DNA from: CAKSKB01 sp034186235
Lineage (GTDB): Bacteria > Bacillota > Clostridia > HGM11514
DNA length: 25,281 nucleotides
NCBI GenBank assembly: GCA_034186235.1
Contig: JAXGBA010000052.1
Coordinates: 1 to 25,281, forward strand
Reading direction: 5' to 3'
Below, in pieces: positions 1 through 7,990 of this stretch (positions are counted from its first letter, which is position 1; each line of letters starts with the position of its first letter). Both the position numbers and the translations under genes were made by a program. Under the pieces are notes generated by a model. It was given only the letters and a program-made list of their open reading frames with translations, did no database searches and was not told where the DNA came from.

Positions 1-26
1 AAATTCTGCAGTAAATCAATAGCATT

Positions 27-1265
27 TTAAGAATTACCCGACAAAAAACCCGTAGAAAATGCAATTTGAAGATTGAAACCGCCGGTATAAGCGTCAACAT
101 CAATCACTTCGCCGGCAAAATACAGGTTTTTCACAAGCTTTGATTCCATCGTAGACGGATTTATTTCGCTCACCTTTATCCCTCCCGAAGTTATAATTGC
201 CTCATCAATCGGGCGCATACCTTTGATGTGCAGCGTAAAATCTTTCATTACCTCCAAAAGCGTCTGCCTTTGAGCCTTTGTAATCTGATGAATTTTTGTT
301 TCCGGAGGTATTCCCGAAAGCTCAACCACTACCGGAATAAGCTTTTTCGGCAGAAGCTCATCAAGCGAGTTTGAAAAGTTTTTTCTTGAAAATTCCTCAA
401 AGTCACGGATGATTCTTGCATCAAGCTGTTTTTCGGAAAGAGCGGGTTTTAAGTCTATTGACAGCGTTTGCCCGTCTATCTTTCTTAAGTGTGAGCTTGC
501 GCTGAGAATAACCGGGCCCGAAACCCCGAAATGCGTAAACACCATTTCTCCGAAATCTTCATATATGATTTTACCGTTTTTATTTCTAATTTTGATGCCT
601 ATGTTTTTAAGAGCAAGTCCCATAAGGTCGTAAACCTCATCGGTTTCAAGCGGAACAAGCGAAGGCTTGGGCTCAATAACTGTGTGTCCCAGCTCCGATG
701 CTAACCTGTAGCCGTCACCGGTTGAGCCGGTAACACTGTATGATTTCCCGCCGGTTGCGATGATAACCCTGTCTGCGTATATTTCTGAATTATCATAAGC
801 TTTCACGCCGACGGCGCTTCCGTTTTCGGTCAAAACCGACTTTACACGGGTATTGTAAATAAAATCCGCACCCGATGTAATTTTCAGAAGAGTTTTGAGA
901 ACATCGGCTGCTCTGTCCGATTTTGGAAAAATCCTCTGCCCTCTTTCGACTTTTGTTTCCAGCCCGTTATCATTTAGAAGTCTTATAAGATCATCGTTTG
1001 TAAATGTATAAAATGCGCTGTACAGAAAATTGCTGTTAACCGGGACATTTGATATAAAATCGGAAATATCCGCAGCGTTTGTTATATTGCACCGCCCCTT
1101 GCCGGTAATAAGGAGTTTTTTGCCCGGTCTGTCATTGCGTTCAATAACTGCAGTTGCTTTCCCGGCTTTGAGGGATGCATATGCTGCTGCAAGGCCGGCC
1201 GGTCCTCCGCCAATTATCAGCGTTTCGTAGTGCTTATTCGTTTTTTTCGTAGACATCGTACTCAT
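27..1265 (-). CDS. HI0933-family (BaiN/YtfN-like) FAD-dependent oxidoreductase
   Basis: A predicted cytosolic flavoprotein of the HI0933 / aminoacetone-oxidase-like family. The physiological substrate of most members is unknown. Seen: an N-terminal Rossmann dinucleotide motif GGGPAG (residues 19-24), the family signature PGKKLLITGKGRCNITN around residues 48-64, and a C-terminal FAD-contacting segment GGFNLQIAFSTG just before the stop. The 412-residue length fits the family, so the 3' end is complete. The reading frame is open further upstream, but ATG 1265 has a GAGGG about 8 nt before it and gives a normal N-terminus; ATG 1256 is the alternative. It overlaps the end of the RpiR-type gene by about 30 bp, which suggests translational coupling. 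Family assignment is firm, the reaction is not known. Confidence 0.9.
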   Translation of the reverse strand: MSTMSTKKTNKHYETLIIGGGPAGLAAAYASLKAGKATAVIERNDRPGKKLLITGKGRCNITNAADISDFISNVPVNSNFLYSAFYTFTNDDLIRLLNDNGLETKVERGQRIFPKSDRAADVLKTLLKITSGADFIYNTRVKSVLTENGSAVGVKAYDNSEIYADRVIIATGGKSYSVTGSTGDGYRLASELGHTVIEPKPSLVPLETDEVYDLMGLALKNIGIKIRNKNGKIIYEDFGEMVFTHFGVSGPVILSASSHLRKIDGQTLSIDLKPALSEKQLDARIIRDFEEFSRKNFSNSLDELLPKKLIPVVVELSGIPPETKIHQITKAQRQTLLEVMKDFTLHIKGMRPIDEAIITSGGIKVSEINPSTMESKLVKNLYFAGEVIDVDAYTGGFNLQIAFSTGFLSGNS

Positions 1266-2094
1266 CCCAGATACCCTCAAGCTTTTCGAAAGTGTTGTAA
1301 ACATCATTTTTTTTGCGCATGCCGACGGCAAAAATCAGTGCATTGATAAGACTCAGCGGAGCAACAAGCGAATCAACAAACGACGCCATATTGCTGACAG
1401 CAGTAAGCGCAAAATCGGAATATGGTACGAGCGGAGAACTTTTTGAATCAGTTATGCTTATAACCGTGCTTTTGCGGTCTTTTGCATATTTAAGCGCCTT
1501 AACCGTCCGCCTTGAATATCTCGGAAAACTTATGCCGACAACAACATCGTTTTCCCCTATCCTTAGCAGCTGTTCGAACATCTCGCTTACGCTGTTTGTG
1601 TGAACCGAAACTACGTTATCAAATATGAGATTAAAATAAAAACCGAGAAAAGACGCAAGTGCAGCTGAACTTCTTACGCCGAGGATATAAATCTTCCGCG
1701 CTCCTAAAATCGCCTGTACGGCATTTTGAAAAGTATTACTGTCAGATGCTTCAAGCGTGTTTTTGAGGTTCTCCATATCCGACTGCAAAACGGCTTCAAG
1801 TATATGGTGTTCATCGGTTCTGTCGGATGCTATTTCCATTCTCTGCACTGCTGTAAGCTTGGTTTTTATTAAATCCCTCAGCGCAGCCTGAAATCCCGGG
1901 AAACCGTCATATCCAAGCTCGGATGCAAATCTGACAACCGTTGATTCGCTGACTCCCGCAAGCGAGCCGAGCTTTGCAGCCGTTATATATGCCGCTTTGT
2001 CATATCTGGTCAAAATGAAATCAGCGATATGTTTTTGACCTTTGCTTAAAGAATTATATTTGCTGTCAATGGCTGCCAATAAATCATTTCTCAT
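1234..2094 (-). CDS. MurR/RpiR-family transcriptional regulator
   Basis: A DNA-binding regulator with a sugar-phosphate sensing domain. Seen: an N-terminal RpiR-type helix-turn-helix (residues about 15-77, with AGVSESTVVRFASELGYDGF as recognition region) and a SIS domain (about 125-260, starting near ARKIYILGV, with GISFPRYSRRT near 187-197). The length of 286 residues is normal. The start ATG is preceded by GTGAGGG at good spacing. The family usually senses phosphorylated sugars or amino sugars and controls catabolic genes; the ligand here cannot be read from the sequence. The gene sits just downstream of the decarboxylase-operon terminator, with no obvious promoter of its own in the 59-bp gap, so read-through or a weak internal promoter is likely. 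Its target may be itself plus the overlapping flavoprotein, or the pump operon (inference). Confidence 0.9.
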   Translation of the reverse strand: MRNDLLAAIDSKYNSLSKGQKHIADFILTRYDKAAYITAAKLGSLAGVSESTVVRFASELGYDGFPGFQAALRDLIKTKLTAVQRMEIASDRTDEHHILEAVLQSDMENLKNTLEASDSNTFQNAVQAILGARKIYILGVRSSAALASFLGFYFNLIFDNVVSVHTNSVSEMFEQLLRIGENDVVVGISFPRYSRRTVKALKYAKDRKSTVISITDSKSSPLVPYSDFALTAVSNMASFVDSLVAPLSLINALIFAVGMRKKNDVYNTFEKLEGIWDEYDVYEKNE

Positions 2095-2110
2095 AATAAT
2101 CCCTCACATA

Positions 2111-2140
2111 GAAAACTGGGACAGGTTTTTCCTGTCCCGT
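2111..2140 (-). terminator. Rho-independent terminator of the decarboxylase operon
   Basis: A perfect 8-bp stem GGGACAGG / CCTGTCCC (2118-2125 and 2131-2138) with a five-base loop. On the minus strand it is followed by AGTTTTCT, a short T-rich tail. It lies 16 bp beyond the oadA stop and before the RpiR-type gene. Confidence 0.8.
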
Positions 2141-2153
2141 TTATTTGTTATTA

Positions 2154-3551
2154 TCAAACCGGATGGGTTTTGTCGTTCATATTGACAAGATTAGGGTCAA
2201 TGCCATACTTCCCTGCGCGCCTGAATTCAAAGAATTTCTTTGCTACCTGCGGCAGCAGTGCATAAGAAAGCACATCCTCGTCCTGTTCAAAATACTCGTT
2301 CATTTCTTTGCGAAGCGAATCAAGTTCAGGCTTGAGATTATCTGCCGGGCGGCAAGTAATCGGCTTATCGTTACCGATAATTTTCTTTCTTATTTCATCG
2401 GAAATCTCAACCGGAGTTTTACCATACTCACCTTTAATAAGGCCTTTGAATTCCTTGGTTACGATTTTATATCTTTCACCCGAAAGAACATTGAATACCG
2501 CCTGTGTGCCGACAATCTGGCTTGTAGGTGTAACAAGCGGAGGATATCCTGCGTCTTTTCTGACTCTCGGAACTTCTTCCAGAACCTCATCAAGCTTTTC
2601 AGCTTTGCCCTGTTCTTTGAGCTGCGAGATAAGGTTTGAAAGCATTCCGCCTGGAACCTGATAGCGAAGCGTGTTTACATTAACACCGAGAACCTTGGGG
2701 TCAAGAAGGCCGGAAGCAAGGTATTTTTCACGCAAATTCTTGAAATAATCCGTGATACCGTTAAAGCTTTCAAGCTTGATACCCGTATCATAAGGTGTTC
2801 CTGCAAGTGCTGCAACCAGAGGTTCGGTTGCGGGCTGCGATGTTCCCATAGCGAGAGCCGAAATTGCGGTATCAACTACATCAACGCCTGCTTCAATTGC
2901 TTTAAGATATGTCATTGAAGCCACACCGCTTGTATAATGTGTGTGAAGCTGAATCGGGATTTTGACGGTGGATTTAAGCTTCTTGACAAGGTCATACGCC
3001 TCGTAAGGAAGTAAAAGTCCTGCCATATCCTTTATGCAGATTGAATCCGCACCCATGTTTTCAAGTTCTTTTGCAAGCTTGGCAAAATACTCGTTATTAT
3101 GCACGGGACTTATTGTATAAGAAAGAGCCGCCTGCACATGACCGCCCTCTTTTTTGCAGGCGTCAATTGCGCATTTAAGGTTTCTTACATCGTTAAGAGC
3201 ATCAAAAATTCTGAGAATGTCAATGCCGTTGGCAATTGACTTCTGAACAAAATACTGTACAACATCGTCGGAATAATGTCTGTAACCGAGAATGTTCTGA
3301 CCTCTGAAAAGCATTTGAAGCTTTGTATTTTTTGCAATAGCTTTAATTTTTCTGAGCCTTTCCCAGGGGTCTTCGTTAAGGAATCTCAGGCAAGCGTCAA
3401 AAGTTGCACCGCCCCATGCTTCCAGAGAATGGTAGCCTACCTTATCCAATTTATCAACGATAGGAAGGATTTCTTCGGTTGTCATTCTTGTAGCAATCTG
3501 AGACTGATGAGCGTCTCTTAATATAGTTTCGGTAATACCGACCTTAGCCAT
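2154..3551 (-). CDS. oadA: Oxaloacetate decarboxylase-type carboxyltransferase, alpha subunit (OadA/PycB-like), without biotin domain
   Basis: The carboxyltransferase that moves CO2 between a 2-oxoacid (oxaloacetate/pyruvate) and enzyme-bound biotin. Seen: the N-terminal family signature TETILRDAHQS with metal-ligand Asp13, the carboxylatable Lys174 in CIKDMAG, and the metal-binding histidines 203 and 205 in LHTHYTSG, all in a DRE-TIM-barrel-like frame, then the conserved carboxylase domain to residue about 450. The 465-residue protein stops before the linker and biotinyl domain that longer OadA proteins carry; a separate biotin carrier gene lies two genes upstream. The start ATG has GGGAGGT 8 nt upstream. 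It is the last gene of a five-gene operon, 20 bp behind oadB and just before a strong terminator. Methylmalonyl-CoA:pyruvate transcarboxylase 5S subunit and pyruvate carboxylase subunit B are close relatives and cannot be excluded. Confidence 0.93.
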   Translation of the reverse strand: MAKVGITETILRDAHQSQIATRMTTEEILPIVDKLDKVGYHSLEAWGGATFDACLRFLNEDPWERLRKIKAIAKNTKLQMLFRGQNILGYRHYSDDVVQYFVQKSIANGIDILRIFDALNDVRNLKCAIDACKKEGGHVQAALSYTISPVHNNEYFAKLAKELENMGADSICIKDMAGLLLPYEAYDLVKKLKSTVKIPIQLHTHYTSGVASMTYLKAIEAGVDVVDTAISALAMGTSQPATEPLVAALAGTPYDTGIKLESFNGITDYFKNLREKYLASGLLDPKVLGVNVNTLRYQVPGGMLSNLISQLKEQGKAEKLDEVLEEVPRVRKDAGYPPLVTPTSQIVGTQAVFNVLSGERYKIVTKEFKGLIKGEYGKTPVEISDEIRKKIIGNDKPITCRPADNLKPELDSLRKEMNEYFEQDEDVLSYALLPQVAKKFFEFRRAGKYGIDPNLVNMNDKTHPV

Positions 3552-3571
3552 AATAGTTTACCTCCCAAATT

Positions 3572-4762
3572 TTATTTGTAAAGTGCCAGGAATACGCCTG
3601 CCGCAACGGCAGAACCGATTACGCCGGCAACATTCGGACCCATTGCATGCATAAGCAGAAAGTTTGAAGGATTTTCCTGCTGACCTACCTTCTGCGATAC
3701 ACGAGCTGCCATAGGAACGGCCGAAACACCGGCAGAACCGATAAGCGGATTTACCTTGCCGCCGCTCAAGTGGCACATAAGTTTTCCTAAAAGTGTTCCG
3801 CCTGCGGTGCTGATAGAGAAAGCGCAAAGCCCGAGCACGATAATCTTAAGCGTTTTTGCGGTAAGGAACATATCCGCAGTTGCGGTAGCTCCGACCGTCA
3901 CACCAAGGAAAATAGTTACTATGTTCATAAGCTCATTCTGAGCAGTTTTGCTGATTCTGTCAACCACTCCGCTTTCCTTCATAAGGTTGCCGAGCATAAG
4001 CATTCCGACAAGCGAGGTTGCGTCAGGAACAAGGAGAAGAACGACAATGGAAACCACTATAGGAAAAAGAATTTTTTCCTTCTGGCTTACAGGTCTTAAC
4101 TGCTCCATGACAATCATGCGTTCTTTTTTGGTTGTAAGCGCCTTCATGATAGGAGGCTGAATGATAGGCACGAGCGCCATGTATGAATATGCCGCAATAG
4201 CAATAGCCGGCAAAAGGTGAGGCGCAAGTGTTTTGGTAACGAAAATTGCCGTAGGACCGTCGGCACCGCCGATAATACCTATAGCGCAGGCCTCAAGCAT
4301 ATTGAAGCCAAGGAATATAGCACCGAGAAATGTGATAAACACACCAAGCTGCGCTGCAGCACCGAGCAAAATTCCTTTAGGATTGGCAATCAGAGGACCA
4401 AAGTCCGTCATTGCGCCGATACCAAGGAATATAAGCGGAGGATACACGCCCAACTTAACGCCGAGATAAAGTATATCCAGAAGTCCGCCCTCGTGCAGAA
4501 CCTTACCGTAATCAATGCTGGTCCCGACATACCATTCCGGGTGCATCATGCCTCCGAGCGGTATGTTGGCAAGAAGCATACCGAAAGCAATCGGCAGAAG
4601 AAGCAGCGGTTCAAACTGCTTTACAATTGCAAGATACAGGAGAAGACACGAAATCGCAATCATTATAAGCGTTTTAACCGCATCGGCTCCGTTCATATTA
4701 AGAATCATATCCGCTATTGCGGTATTCTTAAAAAAGTCTATAAAACCGTTTAATAATTCCAA
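3572..4762 (-). CDS. oadB: Na+-translocating decarboxylase beta subunit (OadB/MmdB/GcdB)
   Basis: An integral membrane pump that decarboxylates carboxybiotin and uses the energy to export Na+. Seen: multiple hydrophobic helices throughout the 396 residues, the invariant GGADGPTAIF with Asp168 (the counterpart of the essential Asp203 of the Klebsiella enzyme), and the conserved AYSYMALVPIIQPPIMKAL region (191-209). The C-terminus PNVAGVIGSAVAAGVFLALYK is also typical. The start is TTG at 4762: it has an excellent AAGGAGG seven bases upstream and gives the usual N-terminus, and no ATG does better. It lies between the biotin carrier and the alpha subunit. The family is shared by oxaloacetate, methylmalonyl-CoA and glutaconyl-CoA decarboxylases, so the subunit alone does not fix the substrate. 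Confidence 0.95.
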   Translation of the reverse strand: MELLNGFIDFFKNTAIADMILNMNGADAVKTLIMIAISCLLLYLAIVKQFEPLLLLPIAFGMLLANIPLGGMMHPEWYVGTSIDYGKVLHEGGLLDILYLGVKLGVYPPLIFLGIGAMTDFGPLIANPKGILLGAAAQLGVFITFLGAIFLGFNMLEACAIGIIGGADGPTAIFVTKTLAPHLLPAIAIAAYSYMALVPIIQPPIMKALTTKKERMIVMEQLRPVSQKEKILFPIVVSIVVLLLVPDATSLVGMLMLGNLMKESGVVDRISKTAQNELMNIVTIFLGVTVGATATADMFLTAKTLKIIVLGLCAFSISTAGGTLLGKLMCHLSGGKVNPLIGSAGVSAVPMAARVSQKVGQQENPSNFLLMHAMGPNVAGVIGSAVAAGVFLALYK

Positions 4763-4801
4763 CGAAATTCCTCCTTACGAATCGTTATACCGAAATCAAA
4801 A

Positions 4802-5176
4802 TTATGAAAGCGATACAAGAAGGTCTCCGGAGTTAACTGACTGACCCTGATTTACATTGACGGAAGCAACGGTTGCGTCCTTGGGGGCAACGATTTCATT
4901 TTCCATTTTCATAGATTCGAGTATGCAGAGAACATCGCCTGCTTTAACCGAATCGCCAGGCTTTACCGTAATTGACATAATAGTTCCGGGCATAGGCGAA
5001 TTTACAGCCGTTGCGCCAGCGGGAGCTGCTGCGGGAGCCGGTGCAGCCTTGGGTGTTTCTGAAACAGCCGGAGCAGATACTACAGGCGCTGCCGCCGGAG
5101 CAGATACTGCGCCGCCTATTTCTTCAACTTCAACTTCGTATGATTTACCGTTTACATTAACAACAAACTTTCTCAT
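4802..5176 (-). CDS. Biotin carboxyl carrier protein of the decarboxylase complex
   Basis: The mobile biotin arm that carries CO2 between the carboxyltransferases and the membrane pump. Seen: a short N-terminal beta region (residues 1-20), a flexible Ala/Pro-rich linker (about 24-57), and a C-terminal biotinyl domain (about 58-124) with the canonical biotinylation motif ESMKMEN; the modified lysine is Lys90. Length and layout match the MmdC/GcdC/1.3S transcarboxylase type. The start ATG lies 11 bp behind AGGAGG. It sits 15 bp downstream of the gamma-like gene and 39 bp upstream of oadB. Biotin attachment would need a BirA-type ligase, which is not in the window. Confidence 0.95.
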   Translation of the reverse strand: MRKFVVNVNGKSYEVEVEEIGGAVSAPAAAPVVSAPAVSETPKAAPAPAAAPAGATAVNSPMPGTIMSITVKPGDSVKAGDVLCILESMKMENEIVAPKDATVASVNVNQGQSVNSGDLLVSLS

Positions 5177-5191
5177 ATCAATAGATTCCTC

Positions 5192-5980
5192 CTAAAAATT
5201 ATTATTGAAATTCTGTACTCTTGCAGCCTGATTCCAGGAGGAACCGAGACGCTTTACAGATTTTATTTTAAGATTGTATGTGCTTGTATTAAGGCTTGCA
5301 GCAATTGCCGCCGCAATAACCGCAACAAGTTCGGTATCGTCCTCGGCAGCAGCCGCCGGTGTGGGAACACTTACCGGAGCCGGAGCCTGAACCTTTTGCG
5401 GCTGACTCTGATTTGCAAAAATCTTTTCAAAGAGTTTAAGCACAAGGCAAAGTATTATAAGAATGAGGAAAACAACACCGATACCGAGGATTGTAACCTC
5501 AATGCCCGTACCGATATTACCTTCAATATCCTTTTTTCCGGATGAAGAAACTTCTTTGAACGAATATCCGTATTTGTCGGCGAATTTTGCAGCGGCCGAA
5601 CCCTTTTCGCCATATATTACGAGGGAGTCGGAACAGCCGTAAAATGCGGATTTCGAAATTTTGGTTACAGTTGCCGGGATAGTAATCTTTTCAAGCCTGA
5701 AGCAGTTAAGAAACGCCTGTTCACCGATTTCTGTGATATCTTCGTCTTCAATTACAACTTCGCGGGTCATTCCTTCCACACCCTGAAACATTCCGGCGGA
5801 AAGCTTGGTCATTCCCATTTGAGAAAACGCCGTAATCGTAAATGCGCCTGTTTCGGCATCATAAGTATAAGGCTGATTATCTGCCGTCTGCGCATTTGCG
5901 GCAAAAACCGATACCGAAAGCGAAAGCAGAACGGCAATGATAAGCAAGAGTGCCGCTGTTTTTTTGAATTTAGTCATCAT
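5192..5980 (-). CDS. OadG-like gamma subunit fused to an exported BspA-type leucine-rich-repeat domain
   Basis: Probably the small membrane-anchor (gamma) subunit of the Na+ pump complex, but with an extra extracytoplasmic domain. Seen in order: a signal peptide (residues 1-28, basic start, hydrophobic core, VFA at the end); an LRR_5/BspA-like region (about 70-143, two recognisable repeats: ITEIGEQAFLNC and VTKISKSAFYGC, then the usual capping YGEKGSAAAKFADKYG); a single transmembrane helix (160-187) followed by KLFEKIF as in OadG; a Pro/Ala-rich linker; and a cytoplasmic tail TELVAVIAAAIAASL to about 255. Ordinary OadG proteins are about 80-130 residues and start at the membrane helix; this one has 262. 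Two adjacent ATGs (5980, 5977) follow GGGAGG; 5977 has the better spacing of 7. Position between the carboxyltransferase and the biotin carrier supports the gamma role. Confidence 0.85.
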   Translation of the reverse strand: MMTKFKKTAALLLIIAVLLSLSVSVFAANAQTADNQPYTYDAETGAFTITAFSQMGMTKLSAGMFQGVEGMTREVVIEDEDITEIGEQAFLNCFRLEKITIPATVTKISKSAFYGCSDSLVIYGEKGSAAAKFADKYGYSFKEVSSSGKKDIEGNIGTGIEVTILGIGVVFLILIILCLVLKLFEKIFANQSQPQKVQAPAPVSVPTPAAAAEDDTELVAVIAAAIAASLNTSTYNLKIKSVKRLGSSWNQAARVQNFNNNF

Positions 5981-5992
5981 ACCGCCTCCCGA

Positions 5993-7462
5993 TTACAAAG
6001 GCATATTGCCGTGTTTTCTTGACGGTGACGAAACCCTTTTGGTTGCCAGAGTTTCAAGGGTACTGATAATCATGGGTCTTGTAGCGTCGGGCTCGATTAC
6101 ATCATCAACAATGCCGCATTTAGCCGCAATATACGGGCTTGCATATTCTTCTTTATATTTTTTCGCCATTTCATTGCGCACCTTAATCGGGTCGCTTGAT
6201 TCGGCTATTTCTTTGTTATACATAATTCCAGCTGCACCGTCAATGCCCATAACCGCAATTTCGGCTGTCGGCCAGGCGAAAACAACATCTGCGCCTGTTT
6301 CTTTGCTGCACATAACATTGTAAGCATTGCCGTAAGCTTTTCTGATAACCACATTGATTTTCGGAACGGTTGCACTTGCATATGCATAAATGAGAGCCGA
6401 TGCATGACCGGTGATGCCCATCTTCTCCTGGCATTCGCAGACCTTAAAGCCCGGAACATCGGTAAGCGTAACAACCGGAATGTTGAAGCAGTCGCAGAAA
6501 TTAACGAAACGGGCTGCTTTCTCGCAGGCATCAACATCAAGTTTACCTTCGTTTTCGGTAGGCTGATTAGCTATAATGCCTACCGTCATGCCATTCATTC
6601 TCGCAAGACCGATAACAATGTTTTTTGCATAGGACTTCTGCATTTCGGTAAACGAACCTGTGTCTGCAATTTGCTCAATAACCGCTTTAACATCGTAAGA
6701 GGCAGCGGAATCATCGGGAACTATCGTGTTAAGCTCCGCCGAAATTCTGTTTATATCGTCCGTTATAATGTTTTCGCATTCGCAGAGGTTGTTTGAAGGA
6801 AGGTATGAAAAAACCTTTTTAACTGCTTCAAAGCACTCATCCTCGGTTTCAAAATTGAAATGTGAAGTGCCGTTCTGGCACGGGCATACATCACCCTTTT
6901 TACCGGTTGAAGATTCAATCATCTCGGGGCTGTGAAGGAACATCTTCCCTTTACCCTTTACAAAAAATACAAGGTCGGACATGGCCGGTGAAAATGCTGC
7001 ACCGCCGGCACAAGGACCGACAATAACCGAAATCTGCGGTATCACGCCCGAGCACTCCGCTGATTTTTTGAAAATCTTACCGTAACCCGAAAGAACTTCA
7101 ACGCCATCCGCAATTCTTGCACCGTCAGAATCAAAGATACCGATAACGGGCGCACCTGTCTTGAGCGCCGCATCCATGGTGTTGCAGATTTTTTCCGCAT
7201 GAAGGCGGCTGACAGCGCCTTCCATGACTGTAAAGTCCTGCGCATAAGCATAGGCGAGCCTTCCGTCTATAGTACCGTGACCAGTAACCACACCTTCACC
7301 GCTGTTCCCGAGCAGAGCACCGATTTCAACAAAGCTGCCTTCGTCAAAAATCTTAGCGATACGCTCACGAGCCAACAGCTTGCCGGCAGCGTTTTTTGCG
7401 CCGTTTTGCTTCAAAGCGCTTTTGCGTGCCTGCAAATCATTCTGCTTTTCGATTGTAGTCAT
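5993..7462 (-). CDS. Acyl-CoA-type biotin carboxyltransferase (MmdA/PccB-like), divergent
   Basis: A crotonase-fold carboxyltransferase that moves CO2 between an acyl-CoA and biotin. Seen: N-terminal half (about 25-250) with GKLLARERI, FDSDGARIADGVE and the oxyanion-hole segment VGPCAGGAAFSPAMSD (148-163); C-terminal half with TDVPGF (334-339), RKAYGNAYNVM, FAWPTAEIAVMG (395-406), and the typical end KHGNMPL. At 489 residues it is slightly shorter than classical MmdA. It has four C-x-C motifs (193/195, 227/229, 323/325, 342/344), and the region after DVPGF differs from the usual GIIRHGAK-type sequence, so the substrate is uncertain. The frame stays open for 21 more codons upstream, but ATG 7462 has GGAGG at spacing 7. 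First gene of the pump operon. Candidate substrates are methylmalonyl-CoA, propionyl-CoA or another short acyl-CoA. Confidence 0.88.
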   Translation of the reverse strand: MTTIEKQNDLQARKSALKQNGAKNAAGKLLARERIAKIFDEGSFVEIGALLGNSGEGVVTGHGTIDGRLAYAYAQDFTVMEGAVSRLHAEKICNTMDAALKTGAPVIGIFDSDGARIADGVEVLSGYGKIFKKSAECSGVIPQISVIVGPCAGGAAFSPAMSDLVFFVKGKGKMFLHSPEMIESSTGKKGDVCPCQNGTSHFNFETEDECFEAVKKVFSYLPSNNLCECENIITDDINRISAELNTIVPDDSAASYDVKAVIEQIADTGSFTEMQKSYAKNIVIGLARMNGMTVGIIANQPTENEGKLDVDACEKAARFVNFCDCFNIPVVTLTDVPGFKVCECQEKMGITGHASALIYAYASATVPKINVVIRKAYGNAYNVMCSKETGADVVFAWPTAEIAVMGIDGAAGIMYNKEIAESSDPIKVRNEMAKKYKEEYASPYIAAKCGIVDDVIEPDATRPMIISTLETLATKRVSSPSRKHGNMPL

Positions 7463-7494
7463 AAGCTTACCTCCGTAATATATTAAAACATAAT

Positions 7495-7525
7495 TATATA
7501 ACATAAAATCGGGATTGATTTTCAA
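7495..7525 (-). promoter_or_regulatory. Possible promoter of the decarboxylase operon
   Basis: On the minus strand a TTGAAA (7520-7525) is followed after 19 bp by TATATA (7495-7500), which is preceded by TG and so has extended -10 character; TATAAT (7493-7498) overlaps it with 21-bp spacing. Spacing is not ideal, so this is a candidate only. It lies about 33 bp upstream of the first gene of the operon. Confidence 0.4.
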
Positions 7526-7590
7526 AACATCCCATATTCTGTATATTCTACATTAATTCTTCTTTTTCCTTCAAAATTTATATAAAAATT

Positions 7591-7986
7591 TTAATTTGTT
7601 CCGCAGGAACCGCATCCTGTAAAATATCCTTTAAGATTAAGGTAAAAAGTTCCGTCCGATAGCTTTTCAAAACGGCACATTTTGAGTACCGGTTCAAGAT
7701 ATGCGGACTTTGAATAAACATCTTCGATGCCTTTTAAATCTATAGAATTAAGCACTGCCTTGGCAATTAAGTATTTAATCTGTAAATTTTCTTCATCAGC
7801 CATAAAAATTTCGGTAAATTCGGCAGATCCGTCTGTGATTTCAAAAATGCCTATTCCAGAAAAACCGTTTTCTTTTGCAACCATTATGTGTATTTTGGCG
7901 GAAAGCTCAAGGGGCTTTCCGTGCTTTTCGCAAATATCCTTTATGTTGTAATAATCCTCCGGCTCCGCCGGTTTTATTGTAAACAT
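7591..7986 (-). CDS. Small GNAT-like N-acetyltransferase-fold protein with C-terminal Cys pair
   Basis: Function not known. The 131 residues start with FTIKPAEPEDYYNIKDICEKHG, and the segment DVYSKSAYLEPVLKMCRFEK (89-108) resembles the last strand-helix of GNAT acetyltransferases, although the acetyl-CoA loop is not clearly recognisable. The protein ends with a short glycine-cysteine tail containing Cys125 and Cys128 (GCGSCG), which could bind a metal or be redox active (inference). It begins only 4 bp after the rluB stop, with a weak AAAGG site inside the rluB end, so it is probably translationally coupled to rluB. It may act on the ribosome or translation, but the context is too thin to say. 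No terminator is evident behind it. Confidence 0.6.
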   Translation of the reverse strand: MFTIKPAEPEDYYNIKDICEKHGKPLELSAKIHIMVAKENGFSGIGIFEITDGSAEFTEIFMADEENLQIKYLIAKAVLNSIDLKGIEDVYSKSAYLEPVLKMCRFEKLSDGTFYLNLKGYFTGCGSCGTN

Positions 7987-7990
7987 TTTA

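Noticed and set aside
1..26. A possible gene start (ATG at 25, minus strand) at the left edge.
   Set aside because: Only eight codons are visible, there is no ribosome binding site, and the peptide matches nothing I recognise.
4217..4753. A 178-codon plus-strand frame opposite oadB.
   Set aside because: The translation is Arg/Lys/Asn-rich with no domain, and the minus strand carries the invariant OadB motifs.
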